This document shows, in pieces, positions 43,858 to 54,571 of a DNA stretch of 64,000 bases (positions are counted from its first letter, which is position 1; every line of letters begins with the position of its first letter). This DNA is from Semisulcospira habei (lineage: Eukaryota > Mollusca > Gastropoda > Semisulcospiridae): contig BTPG01000002.1 of NCBI GenBank assembly GCA_036245525.1, forward strand, positions 121,683,451-121,747,450, given 5' to 3'. The notes beneath the pieces were generated by a model that was not told where the DNA came from, did no database searches, and saw only the letters and a program-made list of their open reading frames with translations. The position numbers and the translations under genes were made by a program.

Positions 43858-44455
43858 AACAGTGCTTAAAGCTGAGATTGTCGTTTGGGTCCGTCCCGCA
43901 TGCATTTTTATAATACCTAGCTGGGGCTCTGAGCTCACAAACTGAGTTTGCGGTGTTTTAACTCTTGTCAGCCATAGGCCTATATACGGCATGCAGCAGC
44001 TGTGGAGTCCAATCCAATGCACAGAATGAGACTGAAGTCACAAGCTTTACCCTTGTGTACACAGAAACTAATCCTGTAGCAGACGATACTGACAAATAAC
44101 CAGCCGGAACATTTGAGAGCCACACTGCCTGCATCTGTATTCCCTAACAGCAGTTGTCACAGCCCTATTCCACAAGTACACATGGAGCGTGGCTGTCATA
44201 TGTGTCGTCCAATTATTTGTCAGTATCATCTGCTACAGAATTAAGTCCGTATGTAGGCCTATGTAAAGCTGATAGAGGTTCACTTGTGAGTGCAGTGTAT
44301 CTCATGTTCTGTGTGCACTGGACATGACTCTGTGTGCCTTACATATAGGCCCAGAGCTGACGGAGTTCAAACTCAGTGAGCGGTTTCACTGACAAGCTGT
44401 TCGAAAACACATGCGGGAAGGGACAAAAAGACTCAACCTCAGCTTTAAGCGTTTA
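43858..44455. mobile_element. Foldback/MITE-like element with long inverted arms
   Basis: The left arm starts GCTTAAAGCTGAGATTGTCG, then GTCCGTCCCGCATG. The right arm ends with CATGCGGGAAGGGAC and CAACCTCAGCTTTAAGC. Inner inverted pairs: CTGTAGCAGACGATACTGAC (44,075) with GTCAGTATCATCTGCTACAG (44,219), and CATAGGCCTATATAC with ATATAGGCCCAGAGCTGACG. It has no coding capacity. Arms are about 200 bp with moderate divergence. Confidence 0.6.
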
Positions 44456-44593
44456 ACCATATTCTGCATGCAGCAACAGTAATAAAAAAAAAAAACGAAT
44501 AAATGATTTAAGGAACTAATGATTGAGTGAACGAATTAATGAAAACACAAATGAACAAAAAAACAAATGAATGAAGTGTAGAGAATGACTTAC

Positions 44594-44752
44594 CGCAGAG
44601 GCCACAGAACTTCCGACAGTTGTCACCGACCCAGGCCTTGTAGTTGTTGTCTCTACACACATTCTGGCCATAGTCAGCACAGTAGGGGATGGCATCAAAA
44701 CAGCCTGACTCTGGTGTCGTCCACACTGTTGTTGTTGGCTTTGGACTGGTGG
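44594..44752 (-). CDS. ShK gene exon: ShK domain 2
   Basis: 159 nt, phase 1-1, between the acceptor AATTTTCAG and the donor GTAAGTCATT. A Pro/Thr linker (TSPKPTTTVWTTPESG) is followed by CFDAIPYCADYGQNVC and YKAWVGDNCRKFCGLC with six Cys. It continues in phase into the exon at 43,279-43,434. Confidence 0.92.
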
Positions 44753-44819
44753 CTGAAAATTACTATTAGTTGTTTAGATCTGCGACAAAATTATGGCTTT
44801 TGGTCACATTGAGACGTCG

Positions 44820-45400
44820 CTAGAACTCACTCGTGGCTGAAGACGTCTCGCTTTTTCAAAACAAAAGCAACACCTACTTGCGACTGTCAGACATGCCTTC
44901 ACGCACACACGTATATCATGCACATTTGCCCAAGAATTTTGAACACAGAACCATGCCTCCAAAGCACTCAAGCACTTAAAAAAAAACCACCCCATCCATT
45001 AAACTCTTCGTTCATGTTTGTGCGTTTTTCTCCCTCTTTTGACAAACATCTTTCCTACAACAGATTTGAGGCAAAACTGATGACAGCTTTATTTGTACAG
45101 TTTGGTGTGGAACTATGATGCAGCACAGGACACACTGCGTTTCAACTATGTCATCTGTCCTTCCTTCATACAAACAGAAAGCTACACTCTACGCCGCAAT
45201 CGTGCGTGTACAGTTTTGCCAGGCGGGGAAAAACCCCTAACTGTTGCTTCTTTTAAAAATGAAAGCTTATTGAATAACATTTTTCCATGAAGACTCTCAA
45301 CGATAATCCAGAACCATAATAGCAGTCTTGGAAGTGTTCCCCAAACCACTGTACTCAACAAACTATGGTGGTGGTATTATTCGTTAAAAGAAACTGGAAT
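44820..45400. other. Intron, nothing recognised
   Basis: No exon, RNA or repeat signal seen. Confidence 0.45.
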
Positions 45401-45450
45401 GTACAGTACCATAAGTCTATTACTATTAGTAATAGACTTATGACTGTACA
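45401..45450. repeat. 50-bp near-perfect palindrome
   Basis: GTACAGTACCATAAGTCTAT and TACTATTAGTAATAGACTTA, then TGACTGTAC: the two halves pair over about 23 bp with one two-base bulge. It is a cruciform or MITE remnant. Confidence 0.8.
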
Positions 45451-45899
45451 TACAGAAATGGAACCTTCTATTTATGAAGACACTTAGTAGTCCACAATCT
45501 GGATAACATCAATATCCGTAGTTCTGTGTGCTTGGGTATATTATATTATATTAATGATGAAAGGGAAGCGAATCGCTTTATAGCGTCAGCAGAACGCAAC
45601 GCAGATGACAACATTAGCACGCGCCGGAGAGCTATTAATAGAAAAAGTAGGCCCTAAATATCAGTGCGCTTTTGAAAGGTGAAGGCCGTCATAACAGTAC
45701 ATAGATCATCTGACATGGTGTTTTGTTACCACAAAGTCTTTCTTCTTTGAGCTCATGTGACGTCACATGATAATCAAGACAGTCTTACGAAGATAAACTT
45801 CAGGACTTAACAAGAAAGGCAAAGCCCTTATGGCTCATGTGTATGACCGATCTAGATGTGTGACTGTGTGACAATAAGTAAAGGGATGGCTTCTGCACC

Positions 45900-46610
45900 A
45901 GCAAAATCCATGTTTTCTCAAAATTTAATCGGTTTTCACACATCTGCCAAACCCCCGTGACCCTTGACCTTTGCAATGAGTCGACTAAATTAGTATACAC
46001 AGGAAGATCTTATCATCATCAGCTACCTTTGTGCCAAATTTGATTGAAAAGTTTGCAAAACCATTGATAATAACTACAATTCTATAAAAATTATATTTAA
46101 AAAATTGTCATTTTACACACATTTGCCGACCTCTTGTGACCCTTGAACTTTCCGAGGGGTCATCCAAGTTGGTATGCAAAGATAGGTCTTACCATCAGAT
46201 ATCTCTGTAGCAAGTTTGGGTTTGAAGTTGTGAAAAATATTTGAGAAAAAAACATCTCTTGTCCAAATAGGACTATTTTTTACCTATTTCCTGAACTCTT
46301 GTGACGCTTGGCCTTTCTGAGGGATCAACCAAATTAGTATGCATAGAAAGGTCTTACCATCAAATATCTTTGTATCAAGTTTGGGTTTGAAGTTGTCAAT
46401 AGTATTTGAGAAAAAATAAATTATGTCAAAATGTATCAATTTTTTATAGATACTTCCTGATCCCTGTGACCTTGACCTTTGTGAGAGGTCACTGAAATTG
46501 ATATGTTTAGAAAGGTCTTGCCACAAAGTATCCTTGGGCCAAGTTTGAAGACTGTAGCTTGAATAATCTCGGACAAAATGTCAAAGTTAAAGTTTACCAC
46601 GGATGACGGC
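45900..46610. repeat. Tandem repeat with TGACCTTGACCT cores
   Basis: About four units of 160-190 bp (near 45,905, 46,100, 46,275, 46,435). Each has a TGTGACCCTTGACCTTT-type core, a segment like TTAGTATGCATAGAAAGGTC and TTACCATCAAATATCT, and an end like AAGTTTGGGTTTGAAGTTGT. The unit continues into CACTGGCCCAGACTCAC, CGCACGTGAGCC (46,620-46,660). A related end recurs at 49,345-49,475. Confidence 0.75.
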
Positions 46611-46844
46611 ATACGAACGACCACTGGCCCAGACTCACTATTGCTTCGCACGTGAGCCCAAAAGAACCTGTGATGAATCCTAAATACTAGGAGCAGGTCC
46701 ATCAGCTTGTGCAGTAGAGTGATCAGAACACTCTGGAACTGAGTGTCCATAAGACTAACGATTTGATACAGGTGTAGTTGATTTTAGATGAAACAAGCTG
46801 CCCTTCCACCTCTCGTGATTCATGATGAAACTGTCAAAACTGTT

Positions 46845-47165
46845 CAGCATTTCACATTTTTGCCCCAATGATCTTAAATGGGAACATAACACAAAGAATG
46901 CTGTAAAGAAAGCACAGCAGCATCTTTATTTTCTAAAAAGGTTGAGGGCCTTAGGCATTAGCAGCTCTGTAAAGGAGCACTTCTAGTGGGGTGCATTTGC
47001 GAGTGTCTTGACATTCTCGATCAGTCTGGTATGGCAATGCATCTGCACGGGACAGACAATGACAGAACTGTGTCATCAGGAAAGCATCTAAAATAATTGG
47101 CAAAGACATGCCAAGTCTCGACAGTGTGTCCCAACAGCAACTGTTCAGACATGCAGGGCTTTTTG
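46845..47165 (+). pseudogene. LINE RT C-terminal fragment (L2/Rex-like)
   Basis: The plus strand reads WEHNTKNAVKKAQQHLYFLK, then RLRALGISSSVKEHF, a stop, and shifted remnants of the thumb (LVWQCICTGQT). It aligns in kind with the block after the gap in the LINE at 1,800-3,000. Confidence 0.65.
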
Positions 47166-47194
47166 CACATGGCATTAAAAGCAGGATGTTAAGA

Positions 47195-47460
47195 CCAGTC
47201 TCCGTAGCGCAGTGGTTAGCACGTTGGACTGGCGGCCGGGAGATCCGGGTTCGAATTCCAACTGAGTCAAGCAGGATTTTTCCTACCTGGGTCAGCTTCT
47301 GCCCAGAGCGGGTGTGCTATGGACCCAATGGGAAAGCTGATGCCACACAGCCGAGACTCACCCATTTCATTGGTGCAACTTGGTGGCATCGCAAGGTGTG
47401 AATGATTACATTGCTGGCATCATAGGTGTCCGCAATTCCCAGGCCTGGTTAATACCAGGA
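47195..47460 (+). mobile_element. tRNA-derived SINE
   Basis: An A box (TAGCGCAGTGGTTAGCAC) and a B box (GGGTTCGAATTCC) lie at tRNA spacing (47,202-47,260), followed by a non-tRNA body (GCAGGATTTTTCCTACCTGG). The 5' GTCTCCG has no complementary 3' partner after the T arm, so no acceptor stem forms and it is not a tRNA gene. The 3' end is uncertain. Confidence 0.75.
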
Positions 47461-47662
47461 TATTTATGACAGTAAGCGTGTGTGGTTACGTTACGTTTGT
47501 GGTTGTGTTATTCTTTGAGAGCATGTCTGTTTTAATCATAGGAAAGATCCGATATTCATTTGAGTTGTTTTGGATAAGAATTAGGTACCTTTTTAGTAGG
47601 ATTCATTTTCTTTTGCACAGAGAGTTGCGTTCGATTTTTGTTGTGACGCGTAGTTTCGCTAC

Positions 47663-48087
47663 AATGTTGTAAAGTTTGACCTACATTAGACTGGAAGGTT
47701 CGAGCAGGGTCACAATCTTTCTAGTGACCTCAGATATGACGTCAAAGTTGTCGGCAACATTTCGTAAAATTGTATCAAAGGCAGAGGGTAGTGGAAATTT
47801 GTAGTAACTTATAGAGAGTTTTCTTTTTAATGAATATTAATGAGTTTTGGTTACGTTTTCTTTTCTGATTGGTTGTGTTCGGAGAAATCTGTAATAGTAT
47901 AAAAGAGCGTGTTAGGAAATGTGTGAGTGCATTGTATGAGAGACGCAGTGTGTCAAAAGTGTTGATGCATTGTAGAGGAGACAATGTATCAGTGTGGATG
48001 CATTTGTGGATGCATTGTGTGGAGACCGCATCGCTGCAATAAAATATTGTTGGAACTGTTACTCCAGTGTGGTCTACAACCTTACAC
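47663..48087 (+). repeat. Possible LTR of a retrotransposon
   Basis: It begins TGTTGTAAAG and contains GTATAAAAGAG (TATA-like, about 47,897) and AATAAAAT (about 48,040). An end CCTTACA is followed by CACATGTGACGAGTTGC, which resembles the sequence after an LTR. No second LTR, Gag or Pol was found, so it would be a solo or isolated LTR. The edges are guesses. Confidence 0.4.
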
Positions 48088-48249
48088 CACATGTGACGAG
48101 TTGCAGCTGAGTAAAGTTTCTTTACAAGAACCCTATGTGCGTGCGTCTGGTGTGATTGCATTATACTACGACTACCATGTAACAGCGTGGAATGCGGCCT
48201 TGTTGCGCAGTCCCTAACCATATGGGTTTCCATAGCATCATCATATCAT

Positions 48250-49140
48250 CATCCTCATCATCATGCATAACAGAAAATGCTGTTACAGGTTTCTGGTCCC
48301 AAAAATCCCCATCTCATGGTGATCTCAGTCTAGTCCCCAGGTCCCACCATACCCTGCTGCTGGTTGACTCCCCGCCTCTGGGGGGAGCTCTCACTCGTCG
48401 AATCTGCGACTATCAAACAATGTCGTAAGTAGGGGGAACAGTAGGTGCGGTCAACTGAAGGCCACACTGAACACCACCGAAGTGGGCAGCAGTGAGAAGT
48501 GTCCTCCAGAGGGAGACCCCTAATGCCTGACATATAGCAGCAGGGCCAGGGTCTGGCTGGAACAACCTGCGGGCCTGGGTGAGCACATTGGGGTTGAGCG
48601 GCGTGAGAGGAAGACATCTGAGGATGAAGACATCTGAGGTTGACAAAGAAAACCTGAGCAGCAAAGTGTGTGTAAGAAGGCATACATTATCGTGTGGTCG
48701 GCTATAAAGCATCTTTCCCAACTCATTCACTGATAATCCTCTGGCTGTCAGTGACCCTTTTTGTCTAGGTGACTCCACTAGTTTTCTCCATCAGCAGACT
48801 GCACGTCCGACGGTCAAAGTGTCACTGCAGACGGGTATTGTGACTGGAGCTGAACTGTATAGTCTAAAGATATCTGTGTTAACTAGTTTTACACCTGATT
48901 AATTATTATTTAAGTGTTTTAAGTCTAATAGTGACATATATTTCACTATTTTTATATTTATGTCTACTAATATGTGTGTGTTGCGCATGAGTATTTTTTT
49001 AGTGGCGGTTGTTTTAGGTGAGTGTGGAACGTGTATGTTTTGTGTGTGCATGTGTGTGCATGTGTGAAAATTAATTGTGTTAACTGTCTTATTTTAGAGT
49101 CTCTTTCAATTTAAGGCATAATTTTATACACGCACACACA
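48250..49140. other. Intron, nothing firmly recognised
   Basis: It contains a CAT-rich patch (48,238-48,270) and a GC-richer part (48,300-48,620) with short open frames on both strands but no domain I recognise. Confidence 0.4.

Positions 49141-49209
<69 letters not shown>
49141..49209. repeat. (GT)n microsatellite
   Basis: About 65 bp of GT dinucleotides after a short CA stretch. Confidence 0.95.
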
Positions 49210-49210
<1 letters not shown>

Positions 49211-49344
49211 TAAGGGTTTCGATCGTTTTTAATTGATTGTTCCTGCACTGACTGTGGAGTTTGCCCTTATGTCAGAATGTAATGACACTGAGACGTTTTA
49301 GTGTTAAATGACATTAAGGCAAAGACAATAGCTGCAGGGCCGCA

Positions 49345-49475
49345 TTTTATAACCATTGGGTCAAATTTGAAAACTGTACCTTCCGAGAAAATGCCAACCT
49401 TTTACCACAGCTGACGGAGAACAGACCACTGGCCCATAACATACACTCACTTCGCTATCGCACGTGAGCCAAAAA
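49345..49475. repeat. End of the TGACCT-type repeat, second copy
   Basis: GGTCAAATTTGAAAACTGTA, CCACTGGCCCATAAC and CGCACGTGAGCC match the end of the tandem repeat at 46,530-46,660. Confidence 0.55.
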
Positions 49476-49610
49476 CTAAAAATACAACCAATAAACGAAC
49501 TCCAAAGAAATGCCTGCCGTTTCACTAATTTACGGCGTGTTCCATTAAATGGTATGAACGAACAATAAATAAGTGAACCTGAAAATAAACAGCAGAGCAT
49601 CCAAACTTAC

Positions 49611-49748
49611 CACACACGTTGCAGAATTTCCTGCAGTTGTCGTGAGCCCATTTGGCGTAGTTTGCATCGGTGCAGACAGCTTGTCCGTACAACTCACAGT
49701 TTGAAAGAACGTCCACACAAGGTTCCGGTGTGGTAGTGTAGGTAGGCA
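49611..49748 (-). CDS. ShK gene exon: ShK domain 1
   Basis: 138 nt, phase 1-1, between the acceptor GCCATTTCTCAG and the donor GTAAGTTTGG. A short linker (PTYTTTPEP) is followed by CVDVLSNCELYGQAVC and YAKWAHDNCRKFCNVC with all six Cys. The most 5' exon found; further exons, including the start and any signal peptide, must lie upstream and were not identified in 49.8-64 kb. Confidence 0.92.
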
Positions 49749-49936
49749 CTGAGAAATGGCAAAGAGAAAATAAGTTAATGTACAGTACAGCATGCTATGA
49801 ACGTGACCACTCACAGCATGCTCTAATGTACCTTCTCGTTGCTTTCATTTACCGCTCACAGTTTGCTCTAATGTACCTTCTAATTTTTTTCATTCACTAA
49901 TTTTCTCTTTACCCCTGTTGCAAAGCAAAACCCAGA

Positions 49937-49981
49937 GCGCAAAGGCCATCGGGCCACCATTGGCCCAATGGCCTTTTGCGC
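49937..49981. repeat. 45-bp palindrome upstream of ShK exon 1
   Basis: GCGCAAAGGCCATCGGGCC pairs with GGCCCAATGGCCTTTTGCGC across a short loop. Unrelated in sequence to the R2 hairpins, but similarly placed about 190 nt from an exon. Confidence 0.75.
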
Positions 49982-50237
49982 ATTGGGAAGTGACCGTAAA
50001 CAAGACGTGTCTGATCCTTGCATGTTCAACAAACAAGGGTCCATTAGCGCTCAAAATACCCTGGTATGACGTGTTCACTTTTTTCACACTCGAAGCAGGA
50101 CCTTTGCAACCCCTTCACAAATGTGATAGGGACACCAATCTTTTGTCGATCTTTGGTGATGAGAGGAGACAAACATGTATTTGTGTGTACAGTGAGGGAG
50201 AAAAGACTGGTGAGCATCAATTTCAGTCTTTCCAATA

Positions 50238-50477
50238 CTATAGTGTTCTTGTTTTGTAGGTGAATGAGGAAGGAAAACGGGGTGGTAGCCAGCAAGCGAA
50301 CCAGAAGCATGGAGGCACTGTCTGAGCACCATTGATGCAAAAGATAGGTTTCCACCACATATTACCACCTTGCTGCCAGAAGAAACATACACCACACTTT
50401 TTATCAGGTGTTAACAGGGTTTTTTCCTCAGTTTCACAGCTGACATGTGTGTAGCGTTCTGCATCAGTATCAGCCAT
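50238..50477 (-). CDS. Unrecognised 79-codon open frame in unit 1
   Basis: Starts MADTDAERYTHVSCETEEKT and contains CGVCFFWQQ. It has no domain I recognise. An identical frame is at 54,584-54,823. It could be part of a mobile element or chance; there is no evidence of expression. Confidence 0.2.
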   Translation of the reverse strand: MADTDAERYTHVSCETEEKTLLTPDKKCGVCFFWQQGGNMWWKPIFCINGAQTVPPCFWFACWLPPRFPSSFTYKTRTL

Positions 50478-50982
50478 TCATGGTCAGTCAGCATGATTCA
50501 CAATACGTCAGCATACACAAGTTGAATAAGATCACGAACGTTCAGAGGTGTAAATGGTTTGTTGACATAGGGGTGTGACATGAAAATACAATGATAAAAA
50601 CAAAAGATAACAATCCAGACCAAAAAGGTGACTGCCAAGCGTGTAATATGCAAAGAAGTACCCAACGGAGAAAGAAACACGTTTAGAAAAGACGGGTACA
50701 ACACAATTTATTAATATTTCGGGTAAATACCCTTTGTCAAAATAGACAAACAAACAAACAGAGAGATTAGCCGCTACTTATCTTCATTGGCAGAAGGAAT
50801 GTGGCAACTGAAGGAGGTGACGTAAAATAAAAGAAAAGGAAGAACAAAAATGCGGGAAAAGTAAAAATGACGACAACGAAAAATCGCAAGAGAGAGAGAC
50901 TCGGAAAGAACCTGAACACGAGAGACAAGAGTGTGTGCAAGCACGTGCAGGAGCGAGCGAAAGAAAAGGCGTGTAGATGAGG

Positions 50983-50984
<2 letters not shown>

Positions 50985-51078
<94 letters not shown>
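50985..51078. repeat. (GA)n microsatellite, unit 1
   Basis: About 94 bp; the counterpart in unit 2 (55,336-55,383) is only about 48 bp. Another pair is 51,397-51,510 versus 55,710-55,756. Confidence 0.95.
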
Positions 51079-51081
<3 letters not shown>

Positions 51082-51394
51082 CGGAGAGAGAGAAAGAGGG
51101 AGAGAGAACGAACGGGGAGTACCCTTAGGCACGAAGTAGGCTGAGTGTCTAATACACAAAGCCTGCTAAACACCAACCCGAAGGCAAACTTTATATCACC
51201 TTCAAGTTGAGGACTACCTCGGGGAAAAACGGGAGGACCCCGGGAAAAAGAACCCAGCATTTAGCACGGTACACAACAAGTAATAAGTCATGAAAACAAA
51301 GCAAATAATCAAATTCAGTAAGAGAATATTGGTATAAGTGGAGAGTAGGTAGTTGTGAAACCGTCTTCAAGGGTAACTAAAAAAATAAGGGGGG

Positions 51395-51511
<117 letters not shown>

Positions 51512-52013
51512 GGGGGCGGGGGGGGGGAGGGGGGGAAGGAAGCAGGGGAAGAAGGGAAAAGGAAAAAGCGTAAAGAGAAAAAGAGGGCTAGAGAGAAGTG
51601 GTAAAGGGGGTGGGGGGGGGGGGGGGGGAGAAAGAGGGAGAGAGGTAGAAGGAGAGAGAGGGGGGGAAAAAAAAGGGGGTGGGGTGGGGGCGGAAGACAA
51701 CCAGCCAGAGCCACCAGCCCCACCCAACAGGCACCCACCAGCCCACAGAAAAACACACAGGCACGCAACAAGACGACCACATACATCGCCATGGGATGCA
51801 CACGATCGCCTCGCCCCAAAACCGCGTATCAAACCGTGAGCCGGAGACCCGGCGCCCGACAGGGAAGGGCAAGGGATCCAACTAAACGATCGGCCAGCAC
51901 TGAGAAAGTCCCCAAGGGAAATGTACATATCAACCAGCGCCAACCTCACCTAACTGGTTAGTGAGTAGTAAAACAGTGAGGTAAAGTAGCAGACACAAGC
52001 AAGGTAAAAAATG

Positions 52014-52616
52014 TTAACCTTTCATATTCATCCCGAGTGGCGCCACAGTGCCCAGTTTATTAATCAGAAATTTTTCACGGTCTTTCCTGGCCCAGACATT
52101 ACTGGCTTGCATAAGCCAGAGGCCTTTAACCCGAATGTCTGAGACGGAGTGGTCGGCCTGATTGAAATGTCGTCCGACCGGTCTGTTGTCTTGACAGACT
52201 GAAGATGTTCTTTGAAACGGTCGTTGATGGTTCTTTCCGCCTCTCCAACATAGAGTTGGCCGCATTTCACACAGGAGATGACATAAATCACGTTGGTGGT
52301 TTGACACGTGAAGTATCTGTCTATGTTGAATTTGTAACGTGGACCAGTCACCACGGTGGAAGGGCAAATAAAAGGACACGTCTTGCAATTAGGAACATTG
52401 CACGGAGTGGAGACGGAGGGTCTGGTGGTATGACGAGGCTTGAGAGTAGAGCGAACAAGCATGTCCCGCAAATTAATATCCCTCTTGAAAGCTACCAACG
52501 GAGGTTCAGAAAAGATAGCAGCAGATTCTTGACTGGATGACAAAAGACCCCAGTTAGAAAGAAGGATTTTACGCACCGGATTGGTGTGGGGATAACCAGA
52601 TAACAAGATAAAAGAT
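52014..52616 (-). pseudogene. Penelope-like element, GIY-YIG end (unit 1)
   Basis: The minus strand reads SGYPHTNPVRKILLSNWGLL, LVAFKRDINLRDMLVRSTLK, a Cys cluster CNVPNCKTCPF, RYKFNIDRYFTC, then NVIYVISCVKCGQLYVGE and RTINDRFKEHL (GIY-YIG-type nuclease with Tyr, Tyr-Val-Gly and Arg). After a shift near 52,175 it reads HFNQADHSVSDIRVKGL and KDREKFLINKLGTVAPLGMN. The RT part is missing (5' truncated at about 52,610). This order is that of Penelope-like elements. The downstream end, GACAAAGGGTATTTACCCGA, is near 50,730-50,750. Confidence 0.85.
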
Positions 52617-53574
52617 AACAAGATGGGATGAACCATAACCCACAAAGTCACTTCTCTATGAGAGCTGACCTCGCTATCAATGGTCTCTACCTTTTGTCTT
52701 TGACCTGATTCTGATGTTGAATTATCTCCTATTGAAAAAGTCTCGCAGATCTGCCAATGCGTCAGTGAGTTCTATAAGGGGCGCAGGACATACGCGTCAT
52801 TGATTTGTCAAACGTCATTTGTCATGACGTAACTTTTAGTTTTTACGTAATTTTATATTTTACTTGACATGAGTTTCACTTTCGCTTCATAGACTTGAGA
52901 AAATGGTGACAAAACTAGAACTTCACGGTACAATTTCAGTCTTGATATAATTTGTGTGAAAGCAGGTTGACTTTACCTAGCTACATGATATACTAAGTAC
53001 GCGGATCACCTGCATGCTCTTCTGAAAGCGCGTCGGTGTGTGTGCATGTTAGTGCGTGCGCGCTCCAAACATCTCCAGAGGCATGGATCCTCTATGCGCC
53101 TGAACGGCGCATGAGGATCTATTCCTCCTGGAGATGCGCGCATGTTTGTGTGTGAGAGAGAGAGCCTCGCGCGAGAGAGAATGACGTCATATTTAGAGTA
53201 TTATGTCAGTGTCTGCGTGGTGACGCCTCTTTTACGTCACCGCCACTGTCTGCTTTCTCTAGAAGTCAAAGTTTTTTTTTAGTGTTTTAATTCTTTTCTG
53301 AAAAGAATTAATTTTTACTAAAGAAGTTGAAAGGATACAAAGTTGGCTAAAAACCTCATTCAATGTCTTTCTCCAAACTAGCTATATGCAAGTTGGAGTA
53401 AATATGACAAAAATTACGGACTCTAATCTGGGTCAACCGACTTCCTAAAAACGGTTGTTTATGTCTTCAATGAGACATTCAATTACAATATGTTCGGAGG
53501 CTCTCTTAGCCACCCACTTAAGAAAGTATTTCGCCAAGTTTCAAGCTTACAGAAATATCGGAGATTATCTTGTT
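52617..53574 (+). repeat. Repeat R1, uninterrupted copy (unit 1)
   Basis: From ACAAGATGGGATGAACCATA to about GAGATTATCTTGTTTACA. It contains the empty site for element A at 52,739/52,740 and the central palindrome at about 53,068-53,140 (AACATCTCCAGAGGCATGGA ... TTCCTCCTGGAGATGC). A short GA region and the TGACGTCATATTTAGAG part follow. It is a reference copy for the split copies at 7.3-16.5 kb. No coding capacity seen. Confidence 0.8.
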
Positions 53575-54042
53575 TACATCATCACAGCAGCCTTTAGAAC
53601 CAGAAAAAAGATTAAGCCAAACGTCATCCAGTGCTAGTGTTATGCGCCCACTAATGACAGCGACGAGGAAGAGAACTAAATTTTTCTCTAAAATGTATTT
53701 TTTCGAAAAATACTTACCGATGGTAAGCTAAGTATTCCGACTGGCTTGTCACACCACGTGGCACGTGACCGGATGGGCAGGGGCGGGAAGCAACTCACGG
53801 CCCTGGTCAGGGTTTCCTGAGTGCCTCCCGGGTTGTGTAGGAACACAACAGGTTCTTAGGCTGAAATTGCGTAAGTAGTAGACACTTCCATAAAGTAATG
53901 TCATCGGTAATGTTTTTGAGGAAACAAACAAGAGTTTTACGACCAACTCCAGAGTGCTGTGGACAAATGTGCGGAGCGAGACATCACCATCGTCATGGGC
54001 GATTTTAATGCCAAAATAGGGAGGATAACACCGGATACGAAG
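53575..54042 (+). pseudogene. RTE-like LINE endonuclease fragment, split by a mini-DIRS (unit 1)
   Basis: The plus strand reads IITAAFRTRKKIKPNVIQC, a stop, CYAPTNDSDEEEN (to 53,676). After the 253-bp insert it resumes at 53,930: KSFYDQLQSAVDKCAERDIT, then IVMGDFNAKIGR. GDFNAK is the apurinic-endonuclease active-site block. The reading frame is continuous once the insert is skipped. The same is present at 57,829-58,296. Confidence 0.8.
53677..53929 (-). mobile_element. 253-bp mini-DIRS (deletion derivative)
   Basis: The left end is the DIRS 3' outer end (TTTTTCTCTAAAATGTATTT, CGAAAAATACTTACCGATGG). It is joined to the region just inside a 5' terminal repeat (ATTCCGACTGGCTTGTCAC, GTGACCGGATGGGCAGG). 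The 5' repeat itself follows (TTCTTAGGCTGAAATTGCGT) and the 5' outer end (TTTTTGAGGAAACAAAC). All coding sequence and the internal complementary region are absent. Its exact borders come from the interrupted LINE reading frame. Confidence 0.85.
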
Positions 54043-54045
54043 AGT

Positions 54046-54571
54046 TAGTTATTTGGGTTTAACGCCGAGCAGGCGACTAAGGCCATCTCACGGCGAGATG
54101 GGTAAAAATCTGGTCAGCCAGACTAAAAGCAAGGTCTTAAGACAAGATGTAAATATAGCTTAAAAATGTCAGGCTAAAATGTCGCACATGTCTTTAAAGG
54201 AAGTATACAGACTCTCCAAAAGGGCAAAATTAAAAAAAATTCACATAGTCTATGAATGCTCAGATCTTGTTAAAAATACTGCATTCTCTCAAGAAATTGA
54301 AGATTTTGTCCGGGGGAACATCCCGAAACAAAACCGTCAAGGAGTGTGCTGTGAAGTGTTTATATCTCGTGTCAATTAGATCAGCACAATACAGCAAAAA
54401 GTGTCGAACAGAAAACTGCTCAACACAGGCAAAACACCATGGACGCTCATCCTGTTTAAGTAAGAGTGCGTAACATGCGTGTGCCCGATGTGGAGCCGAG
54501 TAAGGGCAGTCTCCTCACGGTGGCTGCTGCAGCGGAAAGGTAGACTGTCGGACACCGTAGGAAGAGCTTCA
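54046..54571 (-). mobile_element. I/Nimb-like LINE 3' end, cut at the duplication junction
   Basis: The minus-strand ORF2 tail and 3' UTR, identical to 58,300-58,825. It stops at GAAGCTCTTCC because the duplicated unit ends there, so it is not a true 5' truncation by retrotransposition. Confidence 0.85.

Noticed and set aside
47195..47270. tRNA gene
   Set aside because: A and B boxes are present, but no acceptor stem can form and the downstream body is SINE-like.
48413..48778. 121-codon minus-strand frame as a gene
   Set aside because: No recognisable domain and overlapping frames on other phases of similar length; left as unclassified intron sequence.
43279..49748. Peptide toxin gene, because of ShK domains
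   Set aside because: ShK domains are widespread in secreted enzymes and matrix proteins. Here they are tandem exons of a long multi-domain protein with a large C-terminal domain, so nothing indicates a venom peptide.
50767..51260. Long frames of alternating Leu-Ser or Glu-Arg (also 13,879-14,190, 15,881-16,124, 51,355-51,949 and 55,120-56,203)
   Set aside because: They are translations of GA/CT microsatellites and G-rich runs, not proteins.
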